From Silurus meridionalis (lineage: Eukaryota > Chordata > Actinopteri > Siluriformes > Siluridae), in NCBI RefSeq assembly GCF_014805685.1, contig NC_060887.1:12064963-12128962 (forward strand): a stretch of DNA of 64,000 nucleotides. The letters run 5' to 3'. A program made the translations under genes and the position numbers. The stretch's first letter is position 1; every line of letters starts with the position of its first letter. Below the pieces are notes generated by a model. That model was not told where the DNA came from. It saw only the letters and a program-made list of their open reading frames with translations, and did not search any database. Positions 1 through 41,237 of the stretch are shown here, in pieces.

Positions 1-124
1 TCGCTAAGCTTCTTCCTGCGCTATTTCATGTCTAACTTGCACTGTCGGGGAATGTCATAATATTTTAACAAGTGTATGAATGTTCTTTGTCTTTTAACGT
101 TTTGCTTCACCGGGTTCTTGTCAG

Positions 125-16768
<16,644 letters not shown>

Positions 16769-16886
16769 TGCTTCTTCACCTCTTCCTTGGGTATATTTTT
16801 TACACGTCGATGGACGGCTTGTAGTCTGTAGCTGTGAAAGTGCGTCTCTGCTGCTTAACCGCTGTCTTCTAACATCAGAAAGGTTC

Positions 16887-16892
16887 ATTAAA
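16887..16892 (+). terminator. vars1: Candidate vars1 polyadenylation signal (ATTAAA)
   Basis: ATTAAA, the commonest variant poly(A) hexamer, lies about 120 nt after the vars1 stop codon. No AATAAA is closer to the stop. Cleavage here would leave a short 3' UTR that does not reach the convergent gene. Confidence 0.5.
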
Positions 16893-17009
16893 TATTATCT
16901 TTGAGTCTCTATTATCTTGAGTTCTTTATAAAATGTTTTAACCTCCACTACAAAAATGGCCTCTGATCAGCGAAAGGGTTGCACACCATTTATATTTAAC
17001 TTGCACTAT

Positions 17010-17222
17010 ATCGACTTGACAAAAGTTTGTGGACACCTGGCCATATGATTGGGATGTTCAAAGGATACATGGCAGTCCTCCTTTGCTGTTATAATAACCT
17101 CCACTCTTCTGGGAAGATGCGCCACTAAACATTGGACCTATAACTTTGTGGTAGCAGTTTGGGGAAGAACCACATAGGGCTGGAAAAGTCAGCTGTCCCA
17201 ATACTTTTGGTCATTGTGAATA
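17010..17222 (+). mobile_element. Short Tc1-type MITE between the convergent 3' ends
   Basis: The left end ACAAAAGTTTGTGGACACCT and the right end GTCCCAATACTTTTGG are imperfect inverted repeats. Between them is a shortened copy of the body seen repeatedly in this window (CCACTCTTCTGGGAAGATG, then TTTGGGGAAGAACCACATA). It occupies much of the 0.9 kb between the vars1 and abhd16a stops; no gene is seen there. Confidence 0.7.
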
Positions 17223-17489
17223 TTTAAATGAAAAAACAGGAGTCTGTAGGAGAAACTGCATCGAGGGTTGGATCGAGCAGGCTGCTGGTTTTTACAGGAA
17301 TCACACCAGCCCTCATCTTTATTAGGTGGTTTTTTAATACAGTAATATTCAGCTTGGCCATGACTCATAAATAATAAACTGCTCACAAAAACCGAGGACA
17401 GAGAAACACACACGAAGCAAAAAAAATTAAAAAGTAAAAAAAGGGATTGGCCCGGTACCTTCCGAAGGAACGTTTGCATTAAACGCTTG

Positions 17490-17495
17490 TTTATT
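17490..17495 (-). terminator. abhd16a: Candidate abhd16a polyadenylation signal (AATAAA on minus)
   Basis: TTTATT on plus reads AATAAA on minus, about 170 nt after the abhd16a stop codon. A second minus-strand AATAAA lies at 17318-17323. Either keeps the abhd16a 3' UTR away from the vars1 stop codon. Confidence 0.45.
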
Positions 17496-17663
17496 TTAAG
17501 CCTTATAGAAGCACCAAATTTAAACGTCCAAAATTCTTCAAAAGAAACATGCAGACGTCCAAAAAAAAAACAAAAAAAACCTAAATCGAACATTTCAAAG
17601 TTTAACACTAACATTCCACAGTTTCTCAGTGCTTCACTTCGTGTAGTCTCTCCATTCCAGTCT

Positions 17664-31485
<13,822 letters not shown>

Positions 31486-31869
31486 TATTCCTCAGTCGCC
31501 AGCTACGGAAGCCCATGTGGCGCAGCGCGAATACGCAAAGTATTCACCGAGTCTACAGTGCACTGGCTTGTCCTGAACGACTTCTTCCTTCGTAGAGAGA
31601 CATTTTCTGTCACAGCAACTATGAGAGGAGAGTTTTAGTCGATTTTTAGTCAAGTCGAACCTTCAACATTAGTGGCAGGGGTGTGCTTAGCCCACCCAAT
31701 CAACGTTTGTTTTTATTATTTTAGCCATTGGAGAAAATAACCAGAAAATAGCAGCATGATTTCTGGAAATGAACCTCTGCATGAACCTCTGATTGGGTGG
31801 GCAGCCCACATCCAAACCCAAAACCCCACCTCAGCAGTGTAGAATAGTTTTTTCACACACTACTTTCAG

Positions 31870-32100
31870 AATATTATTAACTCCTCACTATCTTTGGGTC
31901 ACGTCCCTAAATCCCTCAAGTTATCAGTTATTGAGCCCTCATTAAGAAACCTCATTTGGATCCAAATAAACTATATTACAGACCTATTTCAAATCTTCCA
32001 TTTCTGTCTAAGATTTTAGAAAAGATGGTGTCTGCCCATTTATGTTTCAAGAAAACAATATCTTTGAAGAGTTCTTATTAACTTGTTAACTTGTGCTTGT
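31870..32100 (+). mobile_element. Non-LTR retrotransposon reverse-transcriptase scrap
   Basis: Conceptual reading gives a degraded KKPHLDPNKLYYRPISNLPF followed by LSKILEKMVSAHL, the conserved NYRPISNLPFLSKILEK block of fish L2/CR1-like LINEs. Stops and small indels are present. The exact clade cannot be set by eye. Confidence 0.6.
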
Positions 32101-32119
32101 TAATATCATAAACAGCAGC

Positions 32120-32735
32120 CACACTAATTCCTCTCCACTGCTTCTCTTTCTCTCCCCATCCCGAGGCATCCTGAGGTTGCACCATCTCCAGTCACGTCCC
32201 ACCTCATGAAGATTATGGACCTTTAAAGAAGTAGATGCCGACCCCGCAAATGTCCCTTACCATCTAGAGACGTACCAGCACCAATTGGATTTCACTTCAT
32301 GTGGAGTTTGGACATTGGACCTCTTTAAGTGTTTGAAAGCTCTGGCATGGAGAAGCTGGTGTTAATCTGTGATGATCGCAAATGGTGAGCTATTTTATGA
32401 GTTGCTCAGTAGCTCCTGGTTCAATAACCTCAAATAAATATAAGACTGTAGAATGGACATTACTCATAATCTTATATTCTGGTGCTGATGTTAGTTTTCA
32501 CTTTCCAGTGTTTTGTATTGTTTTAAAGATTTGGCTTTGTATGGGTTTTGAGGATTTTGAGTCTGGTTCCTCTCAAGGTTTCTTCCTCATAACATCTAAG
32601 GGAGTTTTTCCTTGCCACAGTTGCCATGGCTGCTCACCAGGGATAAATACACATCGTTCACCTTCACTTTTAAATTCTTAAAAGCTGCTTTGAGACAATT
32701 TCCCTTGTGAAAGGTGCTATAGAAATAAACTCGAT
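32120..32735 (+). repeat. Fish interspersed repeat with conserved 3' module
   Basis: The 3' part TCTGGTTCCTCTCAAGGTTT, GGAGTTTTTCCTTGCCACAG, AAGCTGCTTTGAGACAAT and GCTATAGAAATAAACT recurs at 36200-36535 and, inverted, at 45690-45905. The class (SINE-like or LINE 3' end) is not certain. Confidence 0.6.
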
Positions 32736-32815
32736 CTTGACTGTTTAGTTATATGTGAAATTAGATTTTTTCCAAAAGTTTTTTTAATACTAGTTATTGG
32801 GAGAACTGGCTTAGG

Positions 32816-33040
32816 TCCCCTGGTGGTCTAGTGGTTAGGATGCGGCGCTCTCACCGCTGTGGCCCGGGTTCGATCCCCGGTCAGGGAACCAATCCCAGCC
32901 ACTCTTAGTGCCGGTCCCAAGCCTGGATAAATGGGGAGGGTTGCGTTAGGAAGGGCATTCAGCGTAAAAACATGTGCCAAATCAAACATGCGGATGATCC
33001 GCTGTGGCAACCCCTAATGGGAGTAGCCGAAAGAAAGTTT
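32816..33040 (+). repeat. Composite SINE: tRNA-Glu head plus RTE-derived body
   Basis: 32817-32888 folds as tRNA-Glu with anticodon CTC (anticodon loop CTCTCAC; T-arm CCGGG-TTCGATC-CCCGG). Differences from the usual vertebrate gene include a C:A first acceptor pair and one G in the D-arm region. It continues into TGGATAAATGGGGAGGGTTG and AAGGGCATTCAGCGTAAAAA, which match the 5' leader of the RTE element at 60 kb, and ends CCCCTAATGGGAGTAGCCGA like the RTE 3' tail. The tRNA part is therefore a SINE promoter, not a lone tRNA gene. Confidence 0.8.
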
Positions 33041-33429
33041 ATTGGGAGAACTGGATTAGGTGTTGGGGCCACGACCACTGATTGCCCACCTATTATTTGT
33101 ACCAGCCCACCTTATTATAATTGGCTAGAACCAGGCCTGAAGGTGTTTCCAGTGTCTGTGCTTGCAAACCATTAGCGATACATCTGCTCCGTTATGTTTA
33201 ACAAGAGAAATGGCGAAACGTGCTATTAGGTACATTGAGAGATAGAGAGAAGAAATATCATACAATTCCTGTCAGATGTCAGGAACACCCATACTTTTAT
33301 GGTTCTTAAGAGAAACATGCATGTTCCCTTTGTTTATACACAACAGTTAACTGTTACTTTGACCAAACAAATATAAATGTACAGATGTTCAACTTTATTT
33401 AAATTGAAAAGCCCTTTGGCATTAATACC

Positions 33430-34035
33430 AGCCTTACACAACAGACAGTTTGATTCTCCAAACATTCAGCTCAAATGATTTTCCATGCTTCAAGTATAAC
33501 TTGCAAAAATGCTCTTCGCTTGTTGAAGATTTCTTTCTGACCTTGTGATCCAGTTCATCCCAGAGCAGGTCAATTGGATTTAGGTGTGGTGGCTGGGCAG
33601 GTCATTCCATGATAGATAACACTCAAGACTCTAAACAAAACTTACAAACAAATGCTTCAGGCCATTGTCTTGTTGTATGGTGAAGTTTAGCTGTAGTCCA
33701 GAAGGAATTGCATGGTGTTGAAGTATGAAATTGTAACCATTTTGTTTTAATATTCCTTTCAACTGGTCTTCCACCTTCCCTCGTCCAAAAAACCTCCAAA
33801 CTATTAAGCTTCCACCACCATGTTTGACTGTGGGGTTGAGACAGTCTGCTAACTTCTTCTCTCCTGTACCCTGTCTTACATAAGTTCTTCTGTTAGAGGC
33901 ACACATATCAAATTTGAACTCATCTGTCCACAGAACTTTATGTATGACAATAACTGTGCCTTGTAAACCTCTAGCTAGATTTATCTTTGTGCTACTTCCT
34001 GAGTATACTGAGGAGGAGTGTCCCACAGGCCCAAT
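33430..34035 (-). mobile_element. Degenerate Tc1-like transposase copy
   Basis: Minus-strand translation gives VLWTDEFKFDMCASNRRTYV, NPTVKHGGGSLIVWRFFGRG and FTIQQDNGLKH, the first two catalytic blocks of a Tc1 transposase. Ends are lost, and a (CA)n array follows immediately at 34050. It lies between abhd16a and the Ig receptor gene. Confidence 0.8.
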
Positions 34036-34047
34036 ACAATCTTTTGG

Positions 34048-34049
<2 letters not shown>

Positions 34050-34098
<49 letters not shown>
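34050..34098 (+). repeat. (AC)n microsatellite
   Basis: About 24 AC units at the end of the degenerate minus-strand Tc1 copy. Confidence 0.95.
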
Positions 34099-34100
<2 letters not shown>

Positions 34101-35449
34101 CTACTCCAGTGTTAAATTCTATATCTGGGAACTAGATTATATAGATTGTCTATGAATATGTATTTAATTATTCCCAATACTCTATTATCTTCATTCCAAA
34201 GCATTATTTTCTTAGGTGAAAGACAGTGTGAGTTTAAGTTAGAGTTTCTATTCAATCAGATTTCAGCCAGGGTTAAAGAAATCTGCCATGAGCCTTCAAA
34301 ATCAGCAGTGTGGGTGCCATTAGTGTAATCTACATGTTGTTTGAAGCTGTTTTTTTAACCAATAGGATTTCAAGACATGGACTCTACATCTGCACGTATA
34401 TCCTCCATGTTTACTTCGCACACTGAACGATTTATGTATGCAACATATTTTTTCTCCTCTTCTCGCATCCGCACTACTCAATTTTAATTTTTTACATTTG
34501 TAACATGTCTTTTAATGTTGTTGTTTTTTTCACTTACATCCTTGATAATTTATGTCATAGGATTTGCTGGAGGATTCACAGTCTAAGAATTTTATTGTTT
34601 GGTGTAACAGATCATGCTGTACTAAATCATTCAGCTCATGACACCTAATACATTAGCTAATATGATCAAATAAATCCTTATAATAAAGTGCTATTGTAGA
34701 GTGTTTCCCTACACCCCTAACTGGCCATCAATGCAAAAACTGAACTGGCAGCACCATTGCTTGAAATGCAGCTATTAGGTATGGTACATTGTGTGATCCT
34801 ATTGTAAGAATTACAGTCTGCCTCTACCCAGATTCCACCCCACGCTATATCAAATTAAGATCCTCCACAAAACGGCTTAAATTTGATAAAAATGTAGTTA
34901 TGTAGTTTGATGTAGAACTTTAATCTTAATTAGTCTTAATTTAATCAGTCTGAGAGAGGCAGCAAGCCCTCAAGGACCATCTCTAACCAAAAGGTGTCTG
35001 AGACTATCTATGATATATATGATTATCTTTCAAACAATATCCTATCCTGACCTGCTGGGGGGCCGGGACCAGCAAAGGTGTAAACAACAGTGACCTCCGG
35101 CTCGATCACCCAGCCATGTGTTCCTCTACTCATTTCCTACATTTCCTAATTTACATTTAAAAACTAAACCCTATCTACATTTCAAATGGAAGAACAATGT
35201 AAATTATCTGGGCAGAGTTTGCTCTGGGTTCTTTCGGACTATGATGAACCCAAAGTGCTTCATGTATTTTGTCTGCTGATAGAAGGCGCTGAAATGCTGG
35301 AATGTAAGATGTAGCTGTAGAGAAGAGCAATAGAACAGCATGATTTGCCACATCTTACTACCATTTGGAGAAATTGTAGTTTAAAAGAATCCGATCATTA
35401 AAGTTTCATCATTAGGAAACAATTATATAAACATTTATTCATTTATAAA

Positions 35450-35790
35450 AAATACACAATTCTCAGGATTTGCCGTGAAGAATGACAGAAAATCTGCTGA
35501 TCCAATTGTGCAAAGCTGTTGCATCACACCAAACAAGACTCGAGGCTGTAAGTGTTGCCAAAAGAGCTTCCACTAAGTACCGCGTAAAACGTACTTATGT
35601 GCACATGATATTTCAGTTTGTTTGTTTTTTTTTAAACATTTACAGACATTTCCAGAATTCTGTTTTCACATTGTCATTATGGGGTACTGAGTGTGGATAG
35701 ATTAATGAGAAAAAATCAATTAGGCTGCAACATAAAATTGAATATGTATATATAGTATTTTGCTCAAAACACAACATTTGTTACTTGGGA
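35450..35790 (+). mobile_element. Tc1-like 3' end fragment
   Basis: The text CAAGACTCGAGGCTGTAAGT followed by GCTTCCACTAAGTAC and TCATTATGGGGTACTGAGTG is the common 3' region of fish Tc1 transposons (transposase C-terminus plus untranslated end). The upstream part is missing. Confidence 0.6.
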
Positions 35791-36199
35791 CTGTGAAGAG
35801 ATATGAGTAAAATCCATCAGACCAAAGGTCTTGTGTGTGCCATGACATGTCCTTGCATCCTAGGGGTATACAAACATTTGCATATACTGTACATTTGTGT
35901 GAACAATCTCATAGTGGGTGATTATGGGTGGAAATTTTGGTGTGCCAATTCAGTAATCTTCAGTAACCTTGTTATCCTGGTCAGGGTCACATGCACTCAT
36001 ATACACTCATTCACACAGGCATGTACACCTAGGGAGAATTTTAGCACAACCAATCCCCTACCCTCATGCTTTTGGGTAGTGGGAAGAAACTGAAGAACCT
36101 GGAGCACAATCCAACAGCTCAGGATGGAATGCAAGACCCAACACCTTGGGTGTTTTCATGAAATTCTGGAGTAAGAACAGGAGCTTTGAGGATGGATTT

Positions 36200-36535
36200 G
36201 GAATGTAGTTAATGTCAACAGTCTGCTACATTGACTCAGGACTACAGTTTGCTTCTGATAATCATCACTGTACCCCACAACATCTGCAATAAATGGACAT
36301 TCGGTGCAACCCAGATGAGGATGTGTTCCCTCTGGAGTCTGGTTCCTCTCAAGGTTTCTTCCTTATGCCATCTCGGGGAGTTTTTCCTTGCCACAGTCGC
36401 CACCGGCTCGCTCATCAGGGACAAACTTACTTATAAAGAACATCTTTATTTTTATCACCACATTATCTGTGTAAAGCTGCTTTGAGACAATGTTCATTGT
36501 TAAAACTGCTACACAAATAAAAATGAATTGAATGC
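36200..36535 (+). repeat. Fish interspersed repeat with conserved 3' module, second copy
   Basis: GTCTGGTTCCTCTCAAGGTT, GGGGAGTTTTTCCTTGCCAC, GTAAAGCTGCTTTGAGACAA and CTACACAAATAAAAATGAAT. The copy lies 350 bp beyond the end of the Ig receptor gene. Confidence 0.6.
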
Positions 36536-36758
36536 AATGAGGTGGCAATGCTACATGACCAGAATCATTACCACCACAGTTGCTCTCGCAGGTATTAAAA
36601 TACCTTAGTCTCAAAAATATCTTGGGTTCGAATTACTTGTTGGTTATGGTCCGTATTTTGTTTTTTTCTCTGTCAGTATTTATTATCTACATCATGAACC
36701 ATTAGTATGCTGAGTACAAAAGGGGGAAATGTATACTACGCACCGTACACTAGTGGTC

Positions 36759-36764
36759 TTTATT
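36759..36764 (-). terminator. Candidate poly(A) signal of the Ig receptor gene
   Basis: TTTATT on plus reads AATAAA on minus, 123 nt beyond the predicted stop codon at 36887-36889. Confidence 0.4.
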
Positions 36765-36886
36765 ATAGTGATGCAGAAGGCAGAACACTGGTAATAAAGT
36801 TCAAAAAGCCTGTAATTATGAGATATTGTGTTTTATGTACAGGTCTTCAGGTTACATGAGAGCTCAATCGGCTCCATACTGTAAAT

Positions 36887-37311
36887 TCATCCAAATGCGC
36901 TTTCTGAACCACAACACTGGTCGGATCTGCAACGAAACACACACAGACACACACACAAATACACACACCTATTAAGAGAAGCAGCTATGATAGACAGTCA
37001 CATTCATGTTAATATATACCAGTTGATGGACTGAAAGGTGCAGTAATAGGGACAGCAACAGCACTAGGTCACGTTCTTCGTGCAACTCACCGTCCATCTT
37101 CTCTCACCTGTCCAATTCCCTATAAATGTCCGTCTCGCCCGTGAATTTTAGATCCTGCAGTGGTGAAAGAGAGGACAAAGAAGGGGAGGGGACGGTTATA
37201 AACGAAGCACGAGAGAGAATCAGATTTATGGTTTGACAGAGGTCTGACCTGATTCATCTGCAAATATATCTAATATGCAACCTGACAGTAAACAGAGGGC
37301 AGGCACTAACC

Positions 37312-37364
<53 letters not shown>

Positions 37365-37409
37365 CTATTCAGTAGATCCTACCATCAATCTTACAATATT
37401 GGTCTTTGA

Positions 37410-37445
<36 letters not shown>

Positions 37446-37653
37446 AACAGTGATTGCTCACCATATACACAGCATTTGGTGAAGGTGACTGGGGGAAAAA
37501 AGTAAAAACAGGGAAGATAAGAATGCGTTCGAGATACCAGATAACAGATGATGAGAACAGATACCAGAAATCACCTGTCTCACATCCTCAGGATTTTCAT
37601 AGATGTTCTCGACTTCTCCAGAGTAGTGAGACAGAGTGCGCTCCACATCTGCG

Positions 37654-37717
<64 letters not shown>

Positions 37718-40700
37718 CAAACTGTATATTAGGGATTGTAAGAATTGTCATTTTGTATCGAGCAGCGGATAAAAGTTTGCATTTGTATCGAGATGCATCT
37801 TTTTTATTTTTATTTTAAATATATAATTTTTAGTAGATAACAGTAGATACTTATAATTATTAGTATAGAAAAGTATGAGTAGATATTTTGATAATTTGGA
37901 AATGGACTAATAACTAATAACCAATATATTATATGTAGATCGATTTCTCCTCGCTAAACTGTTTCTCGAGCGCGTTCTCTCAGCACCGCCGTTGCTGCGT
38001 GAATATGACGTATCACAACACTACGGAGAGCGAGGCGTATCCTGAGAGTCACCTAGAATACAGATTAACATTGCAGAGGTAGAGCTGTAACTTCCTGGAG
38101 ACAGAACAGAAAAACTACTGGTTTTATTCAAACTTTTTTCCAATACAAAACCCCGTTTGTAAAAGCGCCATCTGTTAGAAGTCAGAAGGCAGTAAAGTAA
38201 ATGAATGATTTGCTGTCTGTCTGAACCAAAGAACTAAAAGTGAACTATCTGTACCATATTTAATTGTGTTGCAATATATTTTATCCATTGCATCGTATAT
38301 ATAAATATATAGACATACATACACACACTACAATTATCTACCTTTTAAATCTCTGTCCATCAGACAGTGTGACCTGATGGCATTCAGAATAATGCATGAG
38401 GAAAGATAAACGACAGAACTCACTCTGAGGGAAGGTACAAGGTCCTCGTCTCCATAGCAACACTCCGACAGCAACGGCAATCATGGGTACCAAAAAGAGG
38501 AGGAGAGAGAGAGATGGCAGGAGGACGGACGGCTCGGGTGTACTGTTGCCATCTGGAGAAGAACAGAACAGACAGGCAGGAGAGTAGAACAGACAGACAG
38601 GTGATGGAGAACGGGTGCAGGTGTCAGAAAGTGTGACGGTGTGTCGTCCTCACCAGTAGGCTGCAGCAAAGAGACGGCAGAGCGGGTGGTTAATTCATCA
38701 GGCAGCTTGCTCACACAACAAGGCGTCTCTGTAACAGACACAAAGGGGAAGAAACAGAGCCTTGACTCCATTTATTTCTATTCAAGGAGAGAGGCTATGC
38801 ATTATCAAATGCAGTCCATAAACCGTCGGAAAAAAAAGAAAAGATGTGGACGGGAAAAAATCCTAAGAATTCAAAGAGAGGGAGGGAGGAGGAGAATGAA
38901 CGGCATTACGTAATGTTCTTGTGCTGAGCGTATTCAAATTCCCCATGCAGTGATGAGGAAACAGGCCCGAGCCGGATTTGCATATGGTGGCTTAACATGC
39001 AAAAAAAAAAGTAGTCTATTGTGTTTCTGTGACAACCAAGGACACTTCTGGTGCCCTGGCAACCGTGGGGTGAAAGCTTCAAATCGAATTGTAGTTCACT
39101 ACGTTTGAGCAATTTACAGTACATTTACACTGCGGTGCTGTTGAGTTCTTTAATCCGATTGGTCGGAGGATCCTGATTGAATTTTCAAGAACAGCAGCTC
39201 TGACAATAGTTCCGGCCTTGGCGTTTATGTACGGATGCACTCGTCCTGATGCGTCATGGTTTTCATGGTAAAGACTTGCACAAAGTCTTGGGACTTGTAT
39301 GGCGTGAGATATAATCTTCAGTTGTTAGGATGGTGGGATTTCCTGTCTTTGTGTGTTTGTGGTGTTAGATTTCTGAAAGAAGTCTCCAGTCGGTGCTTTG
39401 TAACAGCCAAAAGCTGCAGGTTATTTTTTTTCTAAGTATATCACTTTGACATGCTGTTCGTCCTTTCCGTAATATGACAATCGTCATCAGTGTTTGAGGA
39501 ACTTGTATAGTTGTTATAAGGCAAGTGGTAGCAGGAAGTAAATGATTTGCGGACATTCCCCAAACCAACAATGAATTAGAGCGAGGTATCTCGGAAATCT
39601 CTAGGACTGAGAGGTTGTGACAGGGTTAGGTTTTTTTTTAAACTAGGGCGGATAGAACACATAAGGGAGAGAAGGACAGACATTCTTTTATAGGCTTCTC
39701 TATGAATGTACTTTAGCAATAGAAATGCTCTCATCCTTGCTTTTGGATCCAATACGTACTGTATTGTGAAGGTTGTGCAATTGAAATCAGTGAAGCCTTA
39801 CAGCTCTTAATCAGGAGATGACTTATGGAATCTGCGTTATATATCTTAGCGGGTGCGGGATTACAGGCTTTAATACAGTTTTAATAGTCATAGATTGGCT
39901 GTAATTAATGTGACAGTCCGCTGAGTAAGTGAATGTAAGGACTGTGGAATGTGACCTTTTTAGTGACCCGTGGAATTCCACTCCCTGATCTGCTGCGCTG
40001 CAGGAATAATGATGTGCAAGTCAGAGTGAGGTAGAGAGAGAGAAAGAGAGAGAGAGAGACACACACACGCACACCCCAAAATAACTCGTTATCTTTCACT
40101 TTTTTTTTTTTCTCGCGCGCCCTTTAACACATTTAACAGCAGTAATAAAAACTTTCTTGTTCGCATTCCCCCCCCAGTGACCGTGTTCCCTCGTTTCAGC
40201 ATTGTCCCCTGATCCAGCAGGCTTTCTGAATCCTGCTTCTGACCTCAGCCTGCCCATTTGTGGATACGATTATGCCTGTGGTGACCGTGTCTGGCGATTT
40301 TTTCAACCCTAGCTCGAAAAACAAGATTACTGGTAAAGCCTAAAATAAAGAGATTTCTTTTTGAGGCTTTTCCAAGTTTCCTGTGATCTACATAAGTATT
40401 TTAGACAAAATAAACGTTTCACACAGGAGGATCTTTGGGGACTGTTTAGGTCATTGACAAGCAAAATTTATGAACGATTCATAGGAGCATTTCAAGATGT
40501 GTCTTGAGACGTCTTACCTGCAGTAGGCATTGTGGGAGTGTACCGGTATTCAACTGTTGGGCCGTCTATTAGTATTAGAGTGCAGGCATACTGGCCAGCC
40601 GTGTACTGGGTTAATGGGAGGTCGATTGAGATGGAAATCCGACCCAGAACCGCATTTATTGCTAGCTGGCGTTGAGGCTTCCGGACGTGCGTCCATTTCA

Positions 40701-40775
40701 CAGAATCGACCTGAGAACGCTCGGAATACTCACAGGTCAGTTCCACAGAGGATGAAGAGTATGTGCTACTGCCTG

Positions 40776-40821
<46 letters not shown>

Positions 40822-41182
40822 CAGATCAGTAAATGTATAGAGGAGAAAAATGACAGAAAAAGAATGGTTAAGTTGATGCTTATTCATTAGCTAGGTGGAT
40901 AGCCGAGCAACCAGAGCTGACCGTGACTGATGCACTGTGTCTTCTTCCACTCAAATCAGAATCAATCCTGGCCTAATTGAGCCCACCAGTTTCCACGGTA
41001 ATGGCAGAGCCGCCAGCGCCGTCAGAAGCGACTGGCAGCAGGTGTAATTACACATAATGAGATCTTTAATGAGGCCTACTAAAAGCCATTATATTAGTGT
41101 GTGAGAAACAGAGAGGGGGTCCTTGAAAGGCAAAGACATGACAGTGAGTGAAAAGTAAGGGGAGGAGCAAGAAAGACAGGAA

Positions 41183-41237
<55 letters not shown>

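Larger units (their letters stand above)
31486..36758. other. Spacer between abhd16a and the Ig receptor gene
   Basis: Contains the abhd16a 5' flank, a LINE scrap, the module repeat, the composite SINE, two Tc1 fragments and an (AC)n array. No gene is supported. An imperfect inverted pair around 31695-31712 and 31791-31808 (AGCCCACCCAATCA against TGATTGGGTGGGC) is the only unexplained structure seen. Confidence 0.55.

Noticed and set aside
76..124. vars1 coding start at the ATG at 76
   Set aside because: The text before the AG at 123-124 is intronic (pyrimidine-rich) and the protein similarity begins exactly after it; the true start is upstream of the window.
32817..32888. Stand-alone tRNA-Glu gene
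   Set aside because: It is followed directly by RTE-derived sequence and carries a mismatched first acceptor pair, so it is the head of a SINE.
37088..37112. Stop codon directly after YRELDR instead of a further exon
   Set aside because: Reading through gives TGA at once and is possible, but a consensus GTGAGA donor and an in-phase acceptor at 36927 make the spliced end slightly more likely. Both isoforms keep the YxxL pair.
38866..39600. Extra exon of the receptor between 38.9 and 40.5 kb
   Set aside because: Ig4 and stalk exons already join in phase 1, and no conserved frame with splice sites was found there.
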